DNA of 64,000 bases from Chryseobacterium aurantiacum. Lineage in GTDB: Bacteria; Bacteroidota; Bacteroidia; Flavobacteriales; Weeksellaceae. Each line of letters opens with the position of its first letter. Position 1 is the stretch's first letter. The notes beneath the pieces were generated by a model, which was given only the letters and a program-made list of their open reading frames with translations, was not told the origin of the DNA and made no database searches. The translations under genes were made by a program, and so were the position numbers. The DNA is taken from positions 930,001 through 994,000 of the forward strand of contig NZ_PXUE01000002.1 of NCBI RefSeq assembly GCF_003020585.1. The letters run 5' to 3'. Positions 17,255-26,591 of the stretch are shown here, one piece after another.

Positions 17255-20200
17255 TTAATTTCTATTTTTCAAAAGTATCCATCCTGAGCGTTGTTCTAAT
17301 TTTTTGTTGGCCGGGTTTTCCCATTGCACCTGATACCAATAAGTACCGGTTGGCAGGTTTATTCCTCTTAAAGATCCTGTCCAGATTACATTTCCTTTTG
17401 AAGCCTTGAAAACTTCCGCTCCATATCTATCAAAAATTGAAGCTGAAAAATCTTTATACCCACTGATTCCCGTGAAATCAATTGTATCATTTACCCCGTC
17501 CATATTAGGAGTAATGGCATTGTTAAGTACAAATGTGAAGTAATCCAGCGAGGTACCACATTTAGCATTTTTCACTCTTACCATTAAATGATAGGTTGTA
17601 TTATTCAGGACTCCGGTAAACACATTGGAGCTCTGCCATGTCAAGCCTCCGTCAATAGAGTATTCCAGAACTCCTCCTGTCGGATTACTTGCTGTAAGGG
17701 TAAGTGTTGTTTTATCATGAACCACATTTGTAAACTGAGGAAGATCAGGATTAACCAACTGCGCCGTAAACACTTTAGAACAGACTCCATTACTAATGGT
17801 TACAGAATAGCTACCGGCTACATTTGTTGTTATTGTTCGGGTAGTTGCTCCTGTGTTCCATAGATAGGTATAATTAGGTCCTGCTCCTGCATCCAGTGTT
17901 CCGTTATCTCCGGCACATACATACACATTTTCCAGTGTAGAAACTATGGCAGGAACCACATCAATAGTTACCTCAGCAGCTTTCACAGAGCTACAACCAT
18001 TTCCACCCAATGCAAATACAGAATAGGTAGTAGTAACTGTAGGGGTCACCACCTGGGTATTACCATTTCCGGCAAGCCCTACCCAATTATAGGTAAATCC
18101 TCCTGTAGCGGTAAGCGTAACTGATTCTCCGGCACATATTTTTAATTTTGAAGCTGACAATCCTGTGATAGGAGGCCCTACCTGAACGGTAACCGTTGCA
18201 GGGGTAGCAGAAACACACCCATTAGCTCCTACTGCATATACTGTATAAACTGTAGTAAGCGTTGGTGATACTACCTGGGTATTTCCGGTACCGGTAAGAC
18301 CATTCCCCCATTGATAGGTTGTCCCTCCTGAGGCCGTTAACGTTACAGACTCCCCAATACATATACGAGGCTGTGATGACACAAGCGCTGCAACAGGTGC
18401 TGCCGTATCTTGTGTTACAGTAACGGTTGCAGTATAAGAACAGCTTAAGTTTCCTGGTTGCGAAATAGTAGTAACCGTTAATGTATACGTCCCTCCCGCA
18501 CTTACAACAGGGGTAAGTGTAGTGGCTCCGGACACTATATTTCCTCCCGCAGTAGTCCAGGCAATGGTAGAACCAGTCGGGATTACAGAAGCTGAAGCAT
18601 TAAGAGTAACCTGAGGCGTTGTACAGGTAACTGTTTGTGGATTAGCAATTGTTAATGTTGTTTCAGCAGTTCTCAGCAATTGAAGAGAAACTACATAGCT
18701 GCATCCTCCATTGCTCACCAATACATAAATTGTCTGATTAGCTGAAAGAGGCGCATATGCTGTAGCCGTTGTGATAAAATTACCATTGGCTGCATTGGCA
18801 TCGGTTTGATTTACATAATAGGTAAATGTAACTCCTGCAGCACTGGTTATCTGGTTCTGAGCCTCTGTAAGGTTAAAAGTTAACCCTGGTTGATAACACT
18901 TATGCAGGATTGCGTTTTGTGCTGTAAACGGCTCTGAAACTTCAATGGTTAAAGTAGCCGGATTTGGGGATGCACATCCATTGGAACCTACTGCTGTCAC
19001 TGTATAAGTAGTAGTAACTGTAGGTGATACCACCTGCGTATTTCCGTTTCCTGGGAGACCACCACCCCAATTGTAGGTAGCTCCTCCTGAAGCGGTTAAT
19101 GTGATTGACTCTCCTTTACATATTTTGACCTTAGTAGCTGTAAGTAATGGATTTGGCGGTGCACTGTTTCCGGTAACCACCACATTTCCAACTGCTGTAC
19201 AGCTAATATTTCCAGGTTGATAAACTTGTGATATAGTTAATGTATATGTTCCGGGTGCATTGATAACAGGGTTCAGTGTATTTCCGCCTGAAACAATGTT
19301 TCCTCCTGTCGTCACCCAATTGAATGTAGCTCCCGAAGGATAAACTGAAGCCGCAGCATCCAGCGTAATCTGGGAATTGGTACAAGTTAAAGGGATTGGA
19401 GGTACAATAGATACAGTCATCTGCGGAGCTTTAATCAATTGCAGTTCCGCAACTTTAGCACAAAATCCATTTGCCACTCTTACATAGACCGTTTGTCCGC
19501 CAGGGCTAGCATAGGCTGTAGGAGTAGGAATTGTATTACCATTTCCGGCATTAGCATCTGCCTGTGTGGCATAATATGAAAAAACAGCTCCTGGTGTTGT
19601 GCTTATTGAGGGCTGTGCTAGTGGTAAATTAAACGTAGCATTTCCAGCGGTATAACAGGCTGTGAGTGTAGAATTTTGTACGGTAGGAGAAGTTCCGCCC
19701 ACAACAGTAATTGTAGCCTCTCCCGGGCAAGAGCTTCCCAGAATATACACCTTAACGGTATACACACCAGGCTGGGTTGCTGTATAGCTTGGATTGGTTT
19801 CTCCCGAAATAGGGTTATTATTCAAGAACCACTGATAGGTTACGTTGGGTTCCTGAACAGAAGCCGTAAAGGTCTGTGGTGCATTATCACACATATTCAC
19901 AGAAGCCGGAAGCTGTACTCCTCCTGGGCCTAGAATCTTTACTCCGATATCAAATGATCCAGCTTCTAAAAACACTGCCGAATCGAAATTAGGATCCTGA
20001 AAGTCTGCCAAGACCATTTTAAAATGATAGGTTTGCCCCGGAATTACAGCTGCCTTTGCAGTCAAAGGAATTGTACGACCGTTAAAGTTCGTTTCTATCT
20101 GAGCTGTATTTGTTCCTCCATAATAGGCTTCATTTTTAGGACCACAAGTAGGAAAAATCGCCGGGTGAATATTGGTTACACTTACAGGGCCTGCTCCTCC

Positions 20201-20842
20201 GGGAAGTACCGCCATATTGGTATAGGTAGGATCTCCCACTTTTTTCAGTAGTAAGGCAAAACCATCTGTAATGTTACATGGGAATGTCTGCTGATATTCC
20301 TTGGATGCAAATAAATATTTAAAGGTAACTTCTGAAGAAACAGCTACAAAGTCGAATTCTATATAGGTAGCATTTGTAAGGAAAGTATTATCAATATTCA
20401 AGGCAGTGGCCAAATCCATATCTCCTCCTGTTGCCAGATCATCACTCAGGTCACCAACAAAAGAATTCCCTGCTTTACTCGCATATCCTGTAGAAAGGAT
20501 AATTCCTCTATTGAATGGAAAATTAGTTCCTGCTTTATTAAAAAATCCCCAGCTTCGGTTCTGATTACCAGGCTGCAAATTAGGAGATACAACAACGTTG
20601 CTCACATTAGCGCTGGCACATCCTCCTCCCGATATAAGAACATCTTTCACCAACTGCGTAATGCTATAGCCGGACTCAGGATAAGCGGGAGTATTTACGT
20701 CTATAAAAGCACCTGCTCTTAAAGTAGCTGCGCTGGGCTTTCTGAATTGCCCTACTTTCCCTCTGTTCTGAGCAAAAATAAAGCTTCCCATAAAAGCAAA
20801 AAATAACGCCAAAAATAAATTCCCTGTCCTCCTATTTAACAT
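17255..20842 (-). CDS. Large choice-of-anchor-L surface protein with extra Ig-like modules and T9SS type B sorting domain (paralog 2)
   Basis: 1195 residues. The signal peptide ends FIFAQ. The choice-of-anchor L domain (about 40-295) is very like the neighbours (AGAFIDVNTPAY, FPFNRGIILSTGYA, VLPGGAGPVSVTNIHPAI). A string of modules follows. Ig-like units have the pattern KICxGESxTLTASGG...GNTQVVSPT; units around FSYYATQADANAGNG are like the neighbours' FKFYEQQADA; PKD-like units have the pattern TTGGNIVSGxxTLxPV. The last two kinds are duplicated, which accounts for about 410 residues more than the paralogs. The C-terminus is a type B sorting domain (NAITPNMDGVNDTIDF, SIFDRYGAEVF, SGWILLKN). 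It is probably an adhesin; terminators isolate it from both neighbours. Confidence 0.9.
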   Translation of the reverse strand: MLNRRTGNLFLALFFAFMGSFIFAQNRGKVGQFRKPSAATLRAGAFIDVNTPAYPESGYSITQLVKDVLISGGGCASANVSNVVVSPNLQPGNQNRSWGFFNKAGTNFPFNRGIILSTGYASKAGNSFVGDLSDDLATGGDMDLATALNIDNTFLTNATYIEFDFVAVSSEVTFKYLFASKEYQQTFPCNITDGFALLLKKVGDPTYTNMAVLPGGAGPVSVTNIHPAIFPTCGPKNEAYYGGTNTAQIETNFNGRTIPLTAKAAVIPGQTYHFKMVLADFQDPNFDSAVFLEAGSFDIGVKILGPGGVQLPASVNMCDNAPQTFTASVQEPNVTYQWFLNNNPISGETNPSYTATQPGVYTVKVYILGSSCPGEATITVVGGTSPTVQNSTLTACYTAGNATFNLPLAQPSISTTPGAVFSYYATQADANAGNGNTIPTPTAYASPGGQTVYVRVANGFCAKVAELQLIKAPQMTVSIVPPIPLTCTNSQITLDAAASVYPSGATFNWVTTGGNIVSGGNTLNPVINAPGTYTLTISQVYQPGNISCTAVGNVVVTGNSAPPNPLLTATKVKICKGESITLTASGGATYNWGGGLPGNGNTQVVSPTVTTTYTVTAVGSNGCASPNPATLTIEVSEPFTAQNAILHKCYQPGLTFNLTEAQNQITSAAGVTFTYYVNQTDANAANGNFITTATAYAPLSANQTIYVLVSNGGCSYVVSLQLLRTAETTLTIANPQTVTCTTPQVTLNASASVIPTGSTIAWTTAGGNIVSGATTLTPVVSAGGTYTLTVTTISQPGNLSCSYTATVTVTQDTAAPVAALVSSQPRICIGESVTLTASGGTTYQWGNGLTGTGNTQVVSPTLTTVYTVYAVGANGCVSATPATVTVQVGPPITGLSASKLKICAGESVTLTATGGFTYNWVGLAGNGNTQVVTPTVTTTYSVFALGGNGCSSVKAAEVTIDVVPAIVSTLENVYVCAGDNGTLDAGAGPNYTYLWNTGATTRTITTNVAGSYSVTISNGVCSKVFTAQLVNPDLPQFTNVVHDKTTLTLTASNPTGGVLEYSIDGGLTWQSSNVFTGVLNNTTYHLMVRVKNAKCGTSLDYFTFVLNNAITPNMDGVNDTIDFTGISGYKDFSASIFDRYGAEVFKASKGNVIWTGSLRGINLPTGTYWYQVQWENPANKKLEQRSGWILLKNRN

Positions 20843-20858
20843 TTTATATTATTTTAAA

Positions 20859-20866
20859 CAAAAATA
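20859..20866 (-). promoter_or_regulatory. -7 box of choice-of-anchor-L paralog 2
   Basis: TATTTTTG on the minus strand, 16 nt before the start codon, is a perfect TAnnTTTG. The same octamer occurs at 17056-17063 and 23399-23406, upstream of the other two paralogs. No TTG is found at the expected -33 spacing. Confidence 0.5.
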
Positions 20867-20969
20867 CTATTTTTTTTGATTGAAATTCAGTTTAACACAA
20901 TTTACATTATTACTAATTCAAATTTATTTATGATAGAATATCAACTCTATTTATTTAAAAACAGTAAAA

Positions 20970-20997
20970 AAAAGACTGACAAAACAGCCAGTCTTTT
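20970..20997 (-). terminator. Terminator of choice-of-anchor-L paralog 1
   Basis: Stem AAGACTG / CAGTCTT with a 10-nt loop and a T-run on the minus strand, just after the stop codon at 21013. Confidence 0.75.
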
Positions 20998-21012
20998 AAT
21001 TATCGTTTAAAA

Positions 21013-23373
21013 TTATTCTATATTCTTGAGCAATATCCATCCGGTTTTTACGGTAAGAAGCTTACTTGCAGGATCTTCATAAGTAATTTGATACCAATAA
21101 GATGCTGTTGGCAGTCGTTTTCCTTGGAAATAGCCATCCCAATAAGGCCTTATTTTCTCGGCTTTGAATACCTCTTTTCCATATCGGTCGAAAACCTTAC
21201 CACTGAAATCCTTATATCCGCTTACTCCTCTGAAATCTATAATATCATTAATATTATCACCGTTCGGAGTAATTACATTTTTCATAACAAAGGTAAAGAA
21301 CTCCAAATAGCCTTCACAGCTAGTGTGCTTAACTCTTACCCGTATAGTGATTACCTTATTCTTAGGAACATTCGCAAATACATTGGAAGCCTGCCAAGTA
21401 ATGCCGTTATCTATTGAATACTCCAGTACACCATTGCTTGGATTACTTGCTGTAAGGATAATGGTTCCCTTATCATTATAATCAACATTGATGATCTCAG
21501 GAATAACGGCTTTAATCACGTCTGTTTTGAATTCCTTGGAACACACTCCGTTGCTTATTGTCACTTTATATTCTCCAGGTTTATCTACGGTAATAGTCTG
21601 GCTGGTTTGCCCTGTACTCCATTCATAGGTATATCCCGGTCCTGAACCGGCATCTAATAAAATCCTATCTCCCTGACAGATATGTCCACCTTTTAATGTT
21701 GAAACAATAGCTGGCACCACTTCAATGGTAACCTGCGCGGGTTGCAATGATTTACAACCTTGCGCTCCAACAGCATACACCGTATAGGTAGTTGTTTTAA
21801 TTGGGCTTACCGTTCTGGTACCTCCTGTAGTTGGATTATCACTCCAATCATAAGTTACTCCGCCAGATGCTGTTAACAGGACTGACTCTCCTACACAAAT
21901 CTTTAATTTTGCGGCATTTAATTTTGCGACAGGAGTTTCTTCTTTTCTTAAGGTAAGGGTTGCAATTTTACTGCAAAATGCCCCATTGGAAACAAGAACA
22001 TACAATATCTGACCATCTGTTCCATTATAGTTTGTAAGATTGGGGATATAACTGTTGTTTTGAGCCAACGCATCTGCCTGATTAAGATAAAAACGGAAGA
22101 TAGAGCCCGGTGTTGTACTAATCATAGACTGGGCAGCCAATAAATCAAAAGTACTAAGCGTAGGAGTGGTACAAAGCTTAAGTACCGCATTTTGTACGGT
22201 AGGGCTTGTCCCTCCAATAATCTTAATAGTAGCTTCTCCCGGGCACTGATTTCCCGGAATCATTACTTTTATAGTATACACCCCAGGCTGGTTGGCAATA
22301 TAAGCAGCATTGGTAGCACCGGGAATTAAGACTCCATCTTTATACCACTGAAAAGTCATTCCCGGAATTATAGCCAGTTGGGCTTTTAATGTCTTTGGTG
22401 TATTATCACACATATTAATGGTTCCCGGTAAATTTGTTCCGGTTTCATCTACTATTTTAATACCTATATCAAAGGATCCTCCTTCAAGAAAGACCGCAGA
22501 ATCATGACCATTATCCTTTGCATCCGCCAGCACCATTTTAAAATGATAGGTTTGCCCGGGGATTACATCTGCAACCGCAGTTAACGGAACTGTTTTTCCA
22601 TAATAATTAATACCGACATGTGGGGTATTCATCCCTCCGAAGTAAACCTCATTGATAGGACCACAGCTAAAGCCGTTACCTGCAGGCACAATATTAGTTG
22701 CACTTACCGGGCCTGCTCCACCTGGTAATACGGCAAGATTGGTATAAGTTGGGTCTCCCACCTTTTTTAGCAAAAGCGCAAAAGCATCTGAAAATCCCCC
22801 TGAACAAGGAAAATCTGAATCATATTCTTCTGAAGCAAAGATATAATTGAATTTTACCTGTGTAGAATTAGGGACAAAGTCGAACTCAAGCGCTACGGCA
22901 TCTTTCAACTCAACAATAGGATTGGTTGCTGTTACAAGATCAGGATCACTTCCGGTACCTATAGTCTTGCTTAATAATCCTATAAAACCATTCCCTGCAT
23001 CTCTTGCATGTCCTGTTGTTAGAACAATTCCATCTGTAAACGGAAAAGTTGCCGTTCCTTTATTGAAGTATCCCCAAAATCTAGTCTCATTATCAACGGC
23101 ATGGTCGGGGCTCACTGTAACATTGGTTACATTAGCGGTCGTACAAGTGGATCCGCCATTAATCAAAATATCTTTTACCAACTGTTCAGGAGAATACACT
23201 GAGGCTGCATAATTAGGATCGTTTACATCTATAAAGTTTCCTACCCTCAAACTCTCGGAAGATGGCCTGTGTCTTATCTTCTTTCGTTCAGAGGTAGCTT
23301 GAGAAAAAACAGATACAGAAGCCAATAAAAACGTTAAAATAAAAAAGTAGTTTTTTAATCTATAAATCAACAT
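21013..23373 (-). CDS. Choice-of-anchor-L surface protein with T9SS type B sorting domain (paralog 1)
   Basis: 786 residues. The signal peptide ends SVFSQ. The choice-of-anchor L domain (about 42-305) carries VGNFIDVNDPNY, FPFTDGIVLTTG, FNYIFASEEYDS and VLPGGAGPVSATNI. Then come an Ig-like unit (FQWYKDGVLIPGA), a unit with FRFYLNQADALAQNN, and two more Ig-like units (KICVGESVLLTASGG; HICQGDRILLDAG). The type B sorting domain ends it (NVITPNGDNINDIIDF, KVFDRYGKEVF, TGWILLKN). Domain order matches paralog 3 (785 residues). Secretion by T9SS and surface attachment are inferred from the C-terminus. It is first in the tandem set and is separated by 207 bp from the DUF1003 gene. Confidence 0.9.
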   Translation of the reverse strand: MLIYRLKNYFFILTFLLASVSVFSQATSERKKIRHRPSSESLRVGNFIDVNDPNYAASVYSPEQLVKDILINGGSTCTTANVTNVTVSPDHAVDNETRFWGYFNKGTATFPFTDGIVLTTGHARDAGNGFIGLLSKTIGTGSDPDLVTATNPIVELKDAVALEFDFVPNSTQVKFNYIFASEEYDSDFPCSGGFSDAFALLLKKVGDPTYTNLAVLPGGAGPVSATNIVPAGNGFSCGPINEVYFGGMNTPHVGINYYGKTVPLTAVADVIPGQTYHFKMVLADAKDNGHDSAVFLEGGSFDIGIKIVDETGTNLPGTINMCDNTPKTLKAQLAIIPGMTFQWYKDGVLIPGATNAAYIANQPGVYTIKVMIPGNQCPGEATIKIIGGTSPTVQNAVLKLCTTPTLSTFDLLAAQSMISTTPGSIFRFYLNQADALAQNNSYIPNLTNYNGTDGQILYVLVSNGAFCSKIATLTLRKEETPVAKLNAAKLKICVGESVLLTASGGVTYDWSDNPTTGGTRTVSPIKTTTYTVYAVGAQGCKSLQPAQVTIEVVPAIVSTLKGGHICQGDRILLDAGSGPGYTYEWSTGQTSQTITVDKPGEYKVTISNGVCSKEFKTDVIKAVIPEIINVDYNDKGTIILTASNPSNGVLEYSIDNGITWQASNVFANVPKNKVITIRVRVKHTSCEGYLEFFTFVMKNVITPNGDNINDIIDFRGVSGYKDFSGKVFDRYGKEVFKAEKIRPYWDGYFQGKRLPTASYWYQITYEDPASKLLTVKTGWILLKNIE

Positions 23374-23514
23374 TTTAATTTCATTTGTTCAAATGTAGCA
23401 AAAATAACAACAACAAATCACTACCTCAGCTTCCAATATCAACATTTAATATAAAAATCACAACAAATACTTATTATCATTACAGTTTATATAAATAAAC
23501 ATTGAATTTCAATC

Positions 23515-23549
23515 ATAAAAAAACCAGATCAATAAAGCCTGATCCGGTT
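23515..23549 (-). terminator. Terminator after the DUF1003 gene
   Basis: Stem AACCAGATCA / TGATCCGGTT (one mismatch) followed by a T-run on the minus strand. It ends the rnz-TIGR02757-DUF1003 unit. Confidence 0.75.
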
Positions 23550-23580
23550 ACTTATTTTCTTAGATATACTATTTCAACAC

Positions 23581-24141
23581 CTATTCTTCATCCTTTTTTA
23601 ATTGCTGAATTTCACTTTGGAGTTGAGTAATAATATCTTTCAAAGCTTTTATTTCGTTTTTATTGGAACTTACATTACTTTTCAGAATTACATTTTTTGC
23701 TCTTTCAATGTGATCCTCTTCTTCCTCTTCATCATTAATCTCTTCAATATCTTCACTGATCTCTTCAATGTCTTCCTGAATATCTTCTATATCTTCATTA
23801 ATCTCTTCAATGTCTTCGCTAATCTCTTCGATGTCCTCCTGAATATCTTCAATATCTTCACTAATTTCCTCAATATCTTCCTGAATATCTTCAATTTTTT
23901 CATGGCTTTTATTGACGGACATCTGAATAAAGATCGCCAGATAAATAGCCTCCAGAGAGAGAACCGTAGTAAGAATCAGCAGCATCTGATCAAATTCTAC
24001 CAGATTCATCATCGGAAGCAAAAACGAGGTAAGAAAAAGTAAAGTATGCACAATTAAAGATTGGATAGAACCAATCCATGACGTAACACGGTCTGCTATT
24101 TTCTCTAGAACTTCTGTTTTTTCGTTATATTTTTTCATCAT
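23581..24141 (-). CDS. DUF1003-like membrane protein with acidic heptad repeats
   Basis: 186 residues. Residues 1-75 contain two membrane helices (SLIVHTLLFLTSFLLPMM and MLLILTTVLSLEAIYLAIFI) in the DUF1003 arrangement. Residues 81-136 are eight consecutive acidic heptads of the types EDIEDIQ, EDIEEIS and EDIEEIN, then DEEEEED, then a second coiled-coil stretch with Lys at the end (NEIKALKDIITQLQSEIQQL). The Ile spacing predicts a long acidic coiled coil. Function unknown. It lies 8 bp after the TIGR02757 gene and is the last gene of that cluster. The DUF1003 assignment is by resemblance and moderately sure. Confidence 0.8.
   Translation of the reverse strand: MMKKYNEKTEVLEKIADRVTSWIGSIQSLIVHTLLFLTSFLLPMMNLVEFDQMLLILTTVLSLEAIYLAIFIQMSVNKSHEKIEDIQEDIEEISEDIEDIQEDIEEISEDIEEINEDIEDIQEDIEEISEDIEEINDEEEEEDHIERAKNVILKSNVSSNKNEIKALKDIITQLQSEIQQLKKDEE
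23734..23901 (-). repeat. Heptad-encoding tandem repeat inside the DUF1003 gene
   Basis: Eight 21-bp units. Two adjacent 63-bp blocks (23797-23859 and 23734-23796) encode identical 21-residue segments but differ at 6 bases, all silent. Confidence 0.85.
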
Positions 24142-24149
24142 TTCTTTTT

Positions 24150-24926
24150 TTACAAGAGTTCTTTGGTTACTCCCAATCCAAACAATGCATAATCATATTT
24201 TGCCGGATCTTTTTCATCAAATTTTCTAATTGCTACATCCAGTTCTTCCACCGTTTTCCAGTCATTCTGTGTTCTTGAAACCAAACCCAGTTTTCTTGAA
24301 ATATTTCCGGTATGTACATCCAGAGGAATAGACAGGTGTTTCTGATCTATATCTTTCCAGATTCCAAAGTCTACGCCACGTTTATCTTTTCTTACCATCC
24401 ATCTCAGAAACATAATAATTCTTTTAGCTGATGAATTTTTGTGCGGTGAACTGATATGCTTGTGGCTTCTGTGCTTTTCCGGTTCCAAAAAACTATTTCT
24501 GAATCTTTCTATAGCATACAGAAAATTTATTTCAGAATCTTTTACTTTGAATAAATCTTCAAGGCTTTCATTTTCCTTATAGATTCTATTAAATTGCTTA
24601 ATAAAATAGGAAAAATCCTGTCCGTTAAATGTTCTGTGGATACTTTTATCCTGAATGCGTTCCAACTCTTTTTCGGAGTAGTTCAGTACAAAATCATAGG
24701 GAGAATTCCCCATAATATCCAACATTTTATTGGCAGAATTTATAATCGACTTTCTATTTCCCCAAGAAATTGTGGCGGCCAGAAAACCGGCAATCTCAAT
24801 ATCCTGTTTTAATGAAAAACGATGCGGAATCTGTATCGGATCATTTTCAATAAAATCGGGTGTGTTATACTGATCTGCTTTTTCATCCAGAAAACTTCTG
24901 AGTTCTTCAAAATTCAGCATATTCAT
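24150..24926 (-). CDS. TIGR02757 (DUF2400) family protein
   Basis: 258 residues. It matches the TIGR02757 pattern, with IPHRFSLKQDIEIAGFLAATISWGNRKSI near the N-terminus and the C-terminal block HLSIPLDVHTGNISRKLGLVSR...FDEKDPAKYDYALFGLG. The last block resembles the helix-hairpin-helix DNA glycosylase fold, so a nucleic-acid role is possible, but the activity is not established. It begins directly at the rnz stop codon and is followed after 8 bp by the DUF1003 gene, so the three are probably co-transcribed. Confidence 0.9.
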   Translation of the reverse strand: MNMLNFEELRSFLDEKADQYNTPDFIENDPIQIPHRFSLKQDIEIAGFLAATISWGNRKSIINSANKMLDIMGNSPYDFVLNYSEKELERIQDKSIHRTFNGQDFSYFIKQFNRIYKENESLEDLFKVKDSEINFLYAIERFRNSFLEPEKHRSHKHISSPHKNSSAKRIIMFLRWMVRKDKRGVDFGIWKDIDQKHLSIPLDVHTGNISRKLGLVSRTQNDWKTVEELDVAIRKFDEKDPAKYDYALFGLGVTKELL

Positions 24927-25841
24927 TTAAATTTTTACACTTTCCAATGCCTTTGGTAAGTATGAATTGGGAAAGATATTTCTGGCTTCATCTGTGAACA
25001 CCGTCAAATCGGCATACCTGTTGGAAAAATGCCCTAGAATCAGTTTTCCTACCTGGGCTTTTTGAGCAATAGTAGCCGCTTCCAACGCTGTAGTATGTCC
25101 TGTATAATCTGCCATTTCTTTCAAATCATGCAAAAAGGTAGATTCGTGGTATAAAACCGTTACATTTTTAATAATCGGAATTACAGATTCAAGATATCGG
25201 GTATCACTACAAAATGCATATGATACGGATGGAGCTGGCTCAAGGGTCAGAACTTCATTTTTAAGGACATAGCCATCACTTAATACAAAATCTTTTCCGG
25301 CCTTTATATTATGGTAATCACAGGTTTCAATTTCGCTGTATTTAGCAATTTCCTGCATGTTAAGATGCCTGTCTTTGGGTTTCTCTTTAAAAAGATAACC
25401 GTTACAGTAAATTCTGTGATCTAAAGGAATGGTATATACCTCTACTCTATTATCTTCATAAATTTTTTCAGAATAGTCCTTATCCAATTCATGATAAACC
25501 ACCTCAAAACCACGGTGGGTTTCTGTAATCTGAAAAATAGTTTCCATCATCTTCTTAATCCCTTTGGGTCCATAGACATGCAATGGATTATCTCTTCCCA
25601 AAAGACGGAAAGAGGCAATAAGCCCGGGAAGGCCAAAGCAATGATCTCCATGAAGATGAGAAATAAAAATATGGTTGATTTTTGAAAATCTGGCTTTTGC
25701 TTTCCTCAGCTGCACCTGTGTTCCTTCACCACAATCGATCAGAAAGAGTCTTTCTTCCATTTCCAGCAACTGGGCCGTTGGTGAAGTATTGATAGTCGGA
25801 ATCGCCGAGTTAAAACCTAATATTGTTAAATAAGTACTCAA
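24927..25841 (-). CDS. rnz: Ribonuclease Z
   Basis: 304 residues, the usual length for short-form tRNase Z. The metallo-beta-lactamase motif SHLHGDH (His62, His64, Asp66, His67) follows FLIDCGEGTQVQLRKA. The later ligands are seen in AFCSDTRY, TVLYHESTF and KLILGHFSNRY. The enzyme removes 3' trailers from tRNA precursors. It heads the cluster with TIGR02757 and DUF1003, 133 bp downstream of the RdgB-like gene. Confidence 0.96.
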   Translation of the reverse strand: MSTYLTILGFNSAIPTINTSPTAQLLEMEERLFLIDCGEGTQVQLRKAKARFSKINHIFISHLHGDHCFGLPGLIASFRLLGRDNPLHVYGPKGIKKMMETIFQITETHRGFEVVYHELDKDYSEKIYEDNRVEVYTIPLDHRIYCNGYLFKEKPKDRHLNMQEIAKYSEIETCDYHNIKAGKDFVLSDGYVLKNEVLTLEPAPSVSYAFCSDTRYLESVIPIIKNVTVLYHESTFLHDLKEMADYTGHTTALEAATIAQKAQVGKLILGHFSNRYADLTVFTDEARNIFPNSYLPKALESVKI

Positions 25842-25974
25842 ATCAATAGTTTATTGAAACAAATGTACGACAGAAAATTGAAAACGTATATTTTACCGTC
25901 AAATTTAAAGGGAAAAGCATAGTGAACCATTCCACTGGAAAAGAGAAATGGCTCTTCTATTAGCTTGTTATATT

Positions 25975-26550
25975 TTAATCAGTCACTTTTAAAAAATCCA
26001 TAAACAAGTCTAGTGCCTGTTTACGGTGGCTGATTTTATTTTTATCTTCAGGATCCATTTCTGCAAAGGTTCTTTCGTATCCCTCAGGAACAAAAATCGG
26101 GTCATAACCGAATCCTTTGAACCCTTTATTTTCAGTCAATAAATTCCCATGAACTCTTCCTTCAAAGTATTGAGCCCCATTTTCATCATAATAGCATAAA
26201 ACAGTAACGAAGTAAGCCTTTCGGTTTTCTATTCCCTGTAGTTCTTCCAATACTTTTTCAATATTTTTTGCAAAATCATGATCTCCTGCATAACGGGCTG
26301 AGAATATTCCTGGTCTTCCATCCAGAGATTCTACTACCAAACCACTGTCATCACCTAAACTTGGAACTCCCGTCTTTTCAAAACAATACTTTGCTTTAAT
26401 TAATGCATTGGCATGAAAAGAATCTCCATCTTCTATAATTTCTTCGTGAATATTATAATCTGTAAGGCTTTTAACCGTACATTCATTACCAAGAATCTGC
26501 TGAATTTCTTCTTTTTTATGTTCGTTGTGTGTAGCTACTAATAATTCCAT
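25975..26550 (-). CDS. rdgB: Non-canonical purine NTP pyrophosphatase (RdgB/HAM1 family)
   Basis: About 191 residues from the ATG at 26550, chosen because the family begins MELLVATHN; an ATG at 26592 overlapping the upstream stop (TAATG) would add 14 low-complexity Lys-rich residues. Motifs: ATHNEHKKEEI (substrate loop), SLGDDSGLVVESLDGRPGIFSARYAG, KGFGYDPIFVPEGYERTFAEM and the C-terminal ISHRKQAL. It hydrolyses dITP, dXTP and similar nucleotides to keep them out of DNA. It is probably co-transcribed with the upstream CPBP protease gene. Confidence 0.93.
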   Translation of the reverse strand: MELLVATHNEHKKEEIQQILGNECTVKSLTDYNIHEEIIEDGDSFHANALIKAKYCFEKTGVPSLGDDSGLVVESLDGRPGIFSARYAGDHDFAKNIEKVLEELQGIENRKAYFVTVLCYYDENGAQYFEGRVHGNLLTENKGFKGFGYDPIFVPEGYERTFAEMDPEDKNKISHRKQALDLFMDFLKVTD

Positions 26551-26591
26551 TTCTATATTCATTTTCAATTTTACTTTTTTAACCCGGTTCA

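Noticed and set aside
23734-23901. Possible CRISPR or minisatellite from 21-bp periodicity
   Set aside because: The period is that of coding heptads, in frame, with silent differences.
23602-24042. 146-codon frame on the plus strand, rich in Phe, Leu, Ile and Asn
   Set aside because: Exact antisense of the heptad-repeat gene; its composition is that of the complementary repeat.
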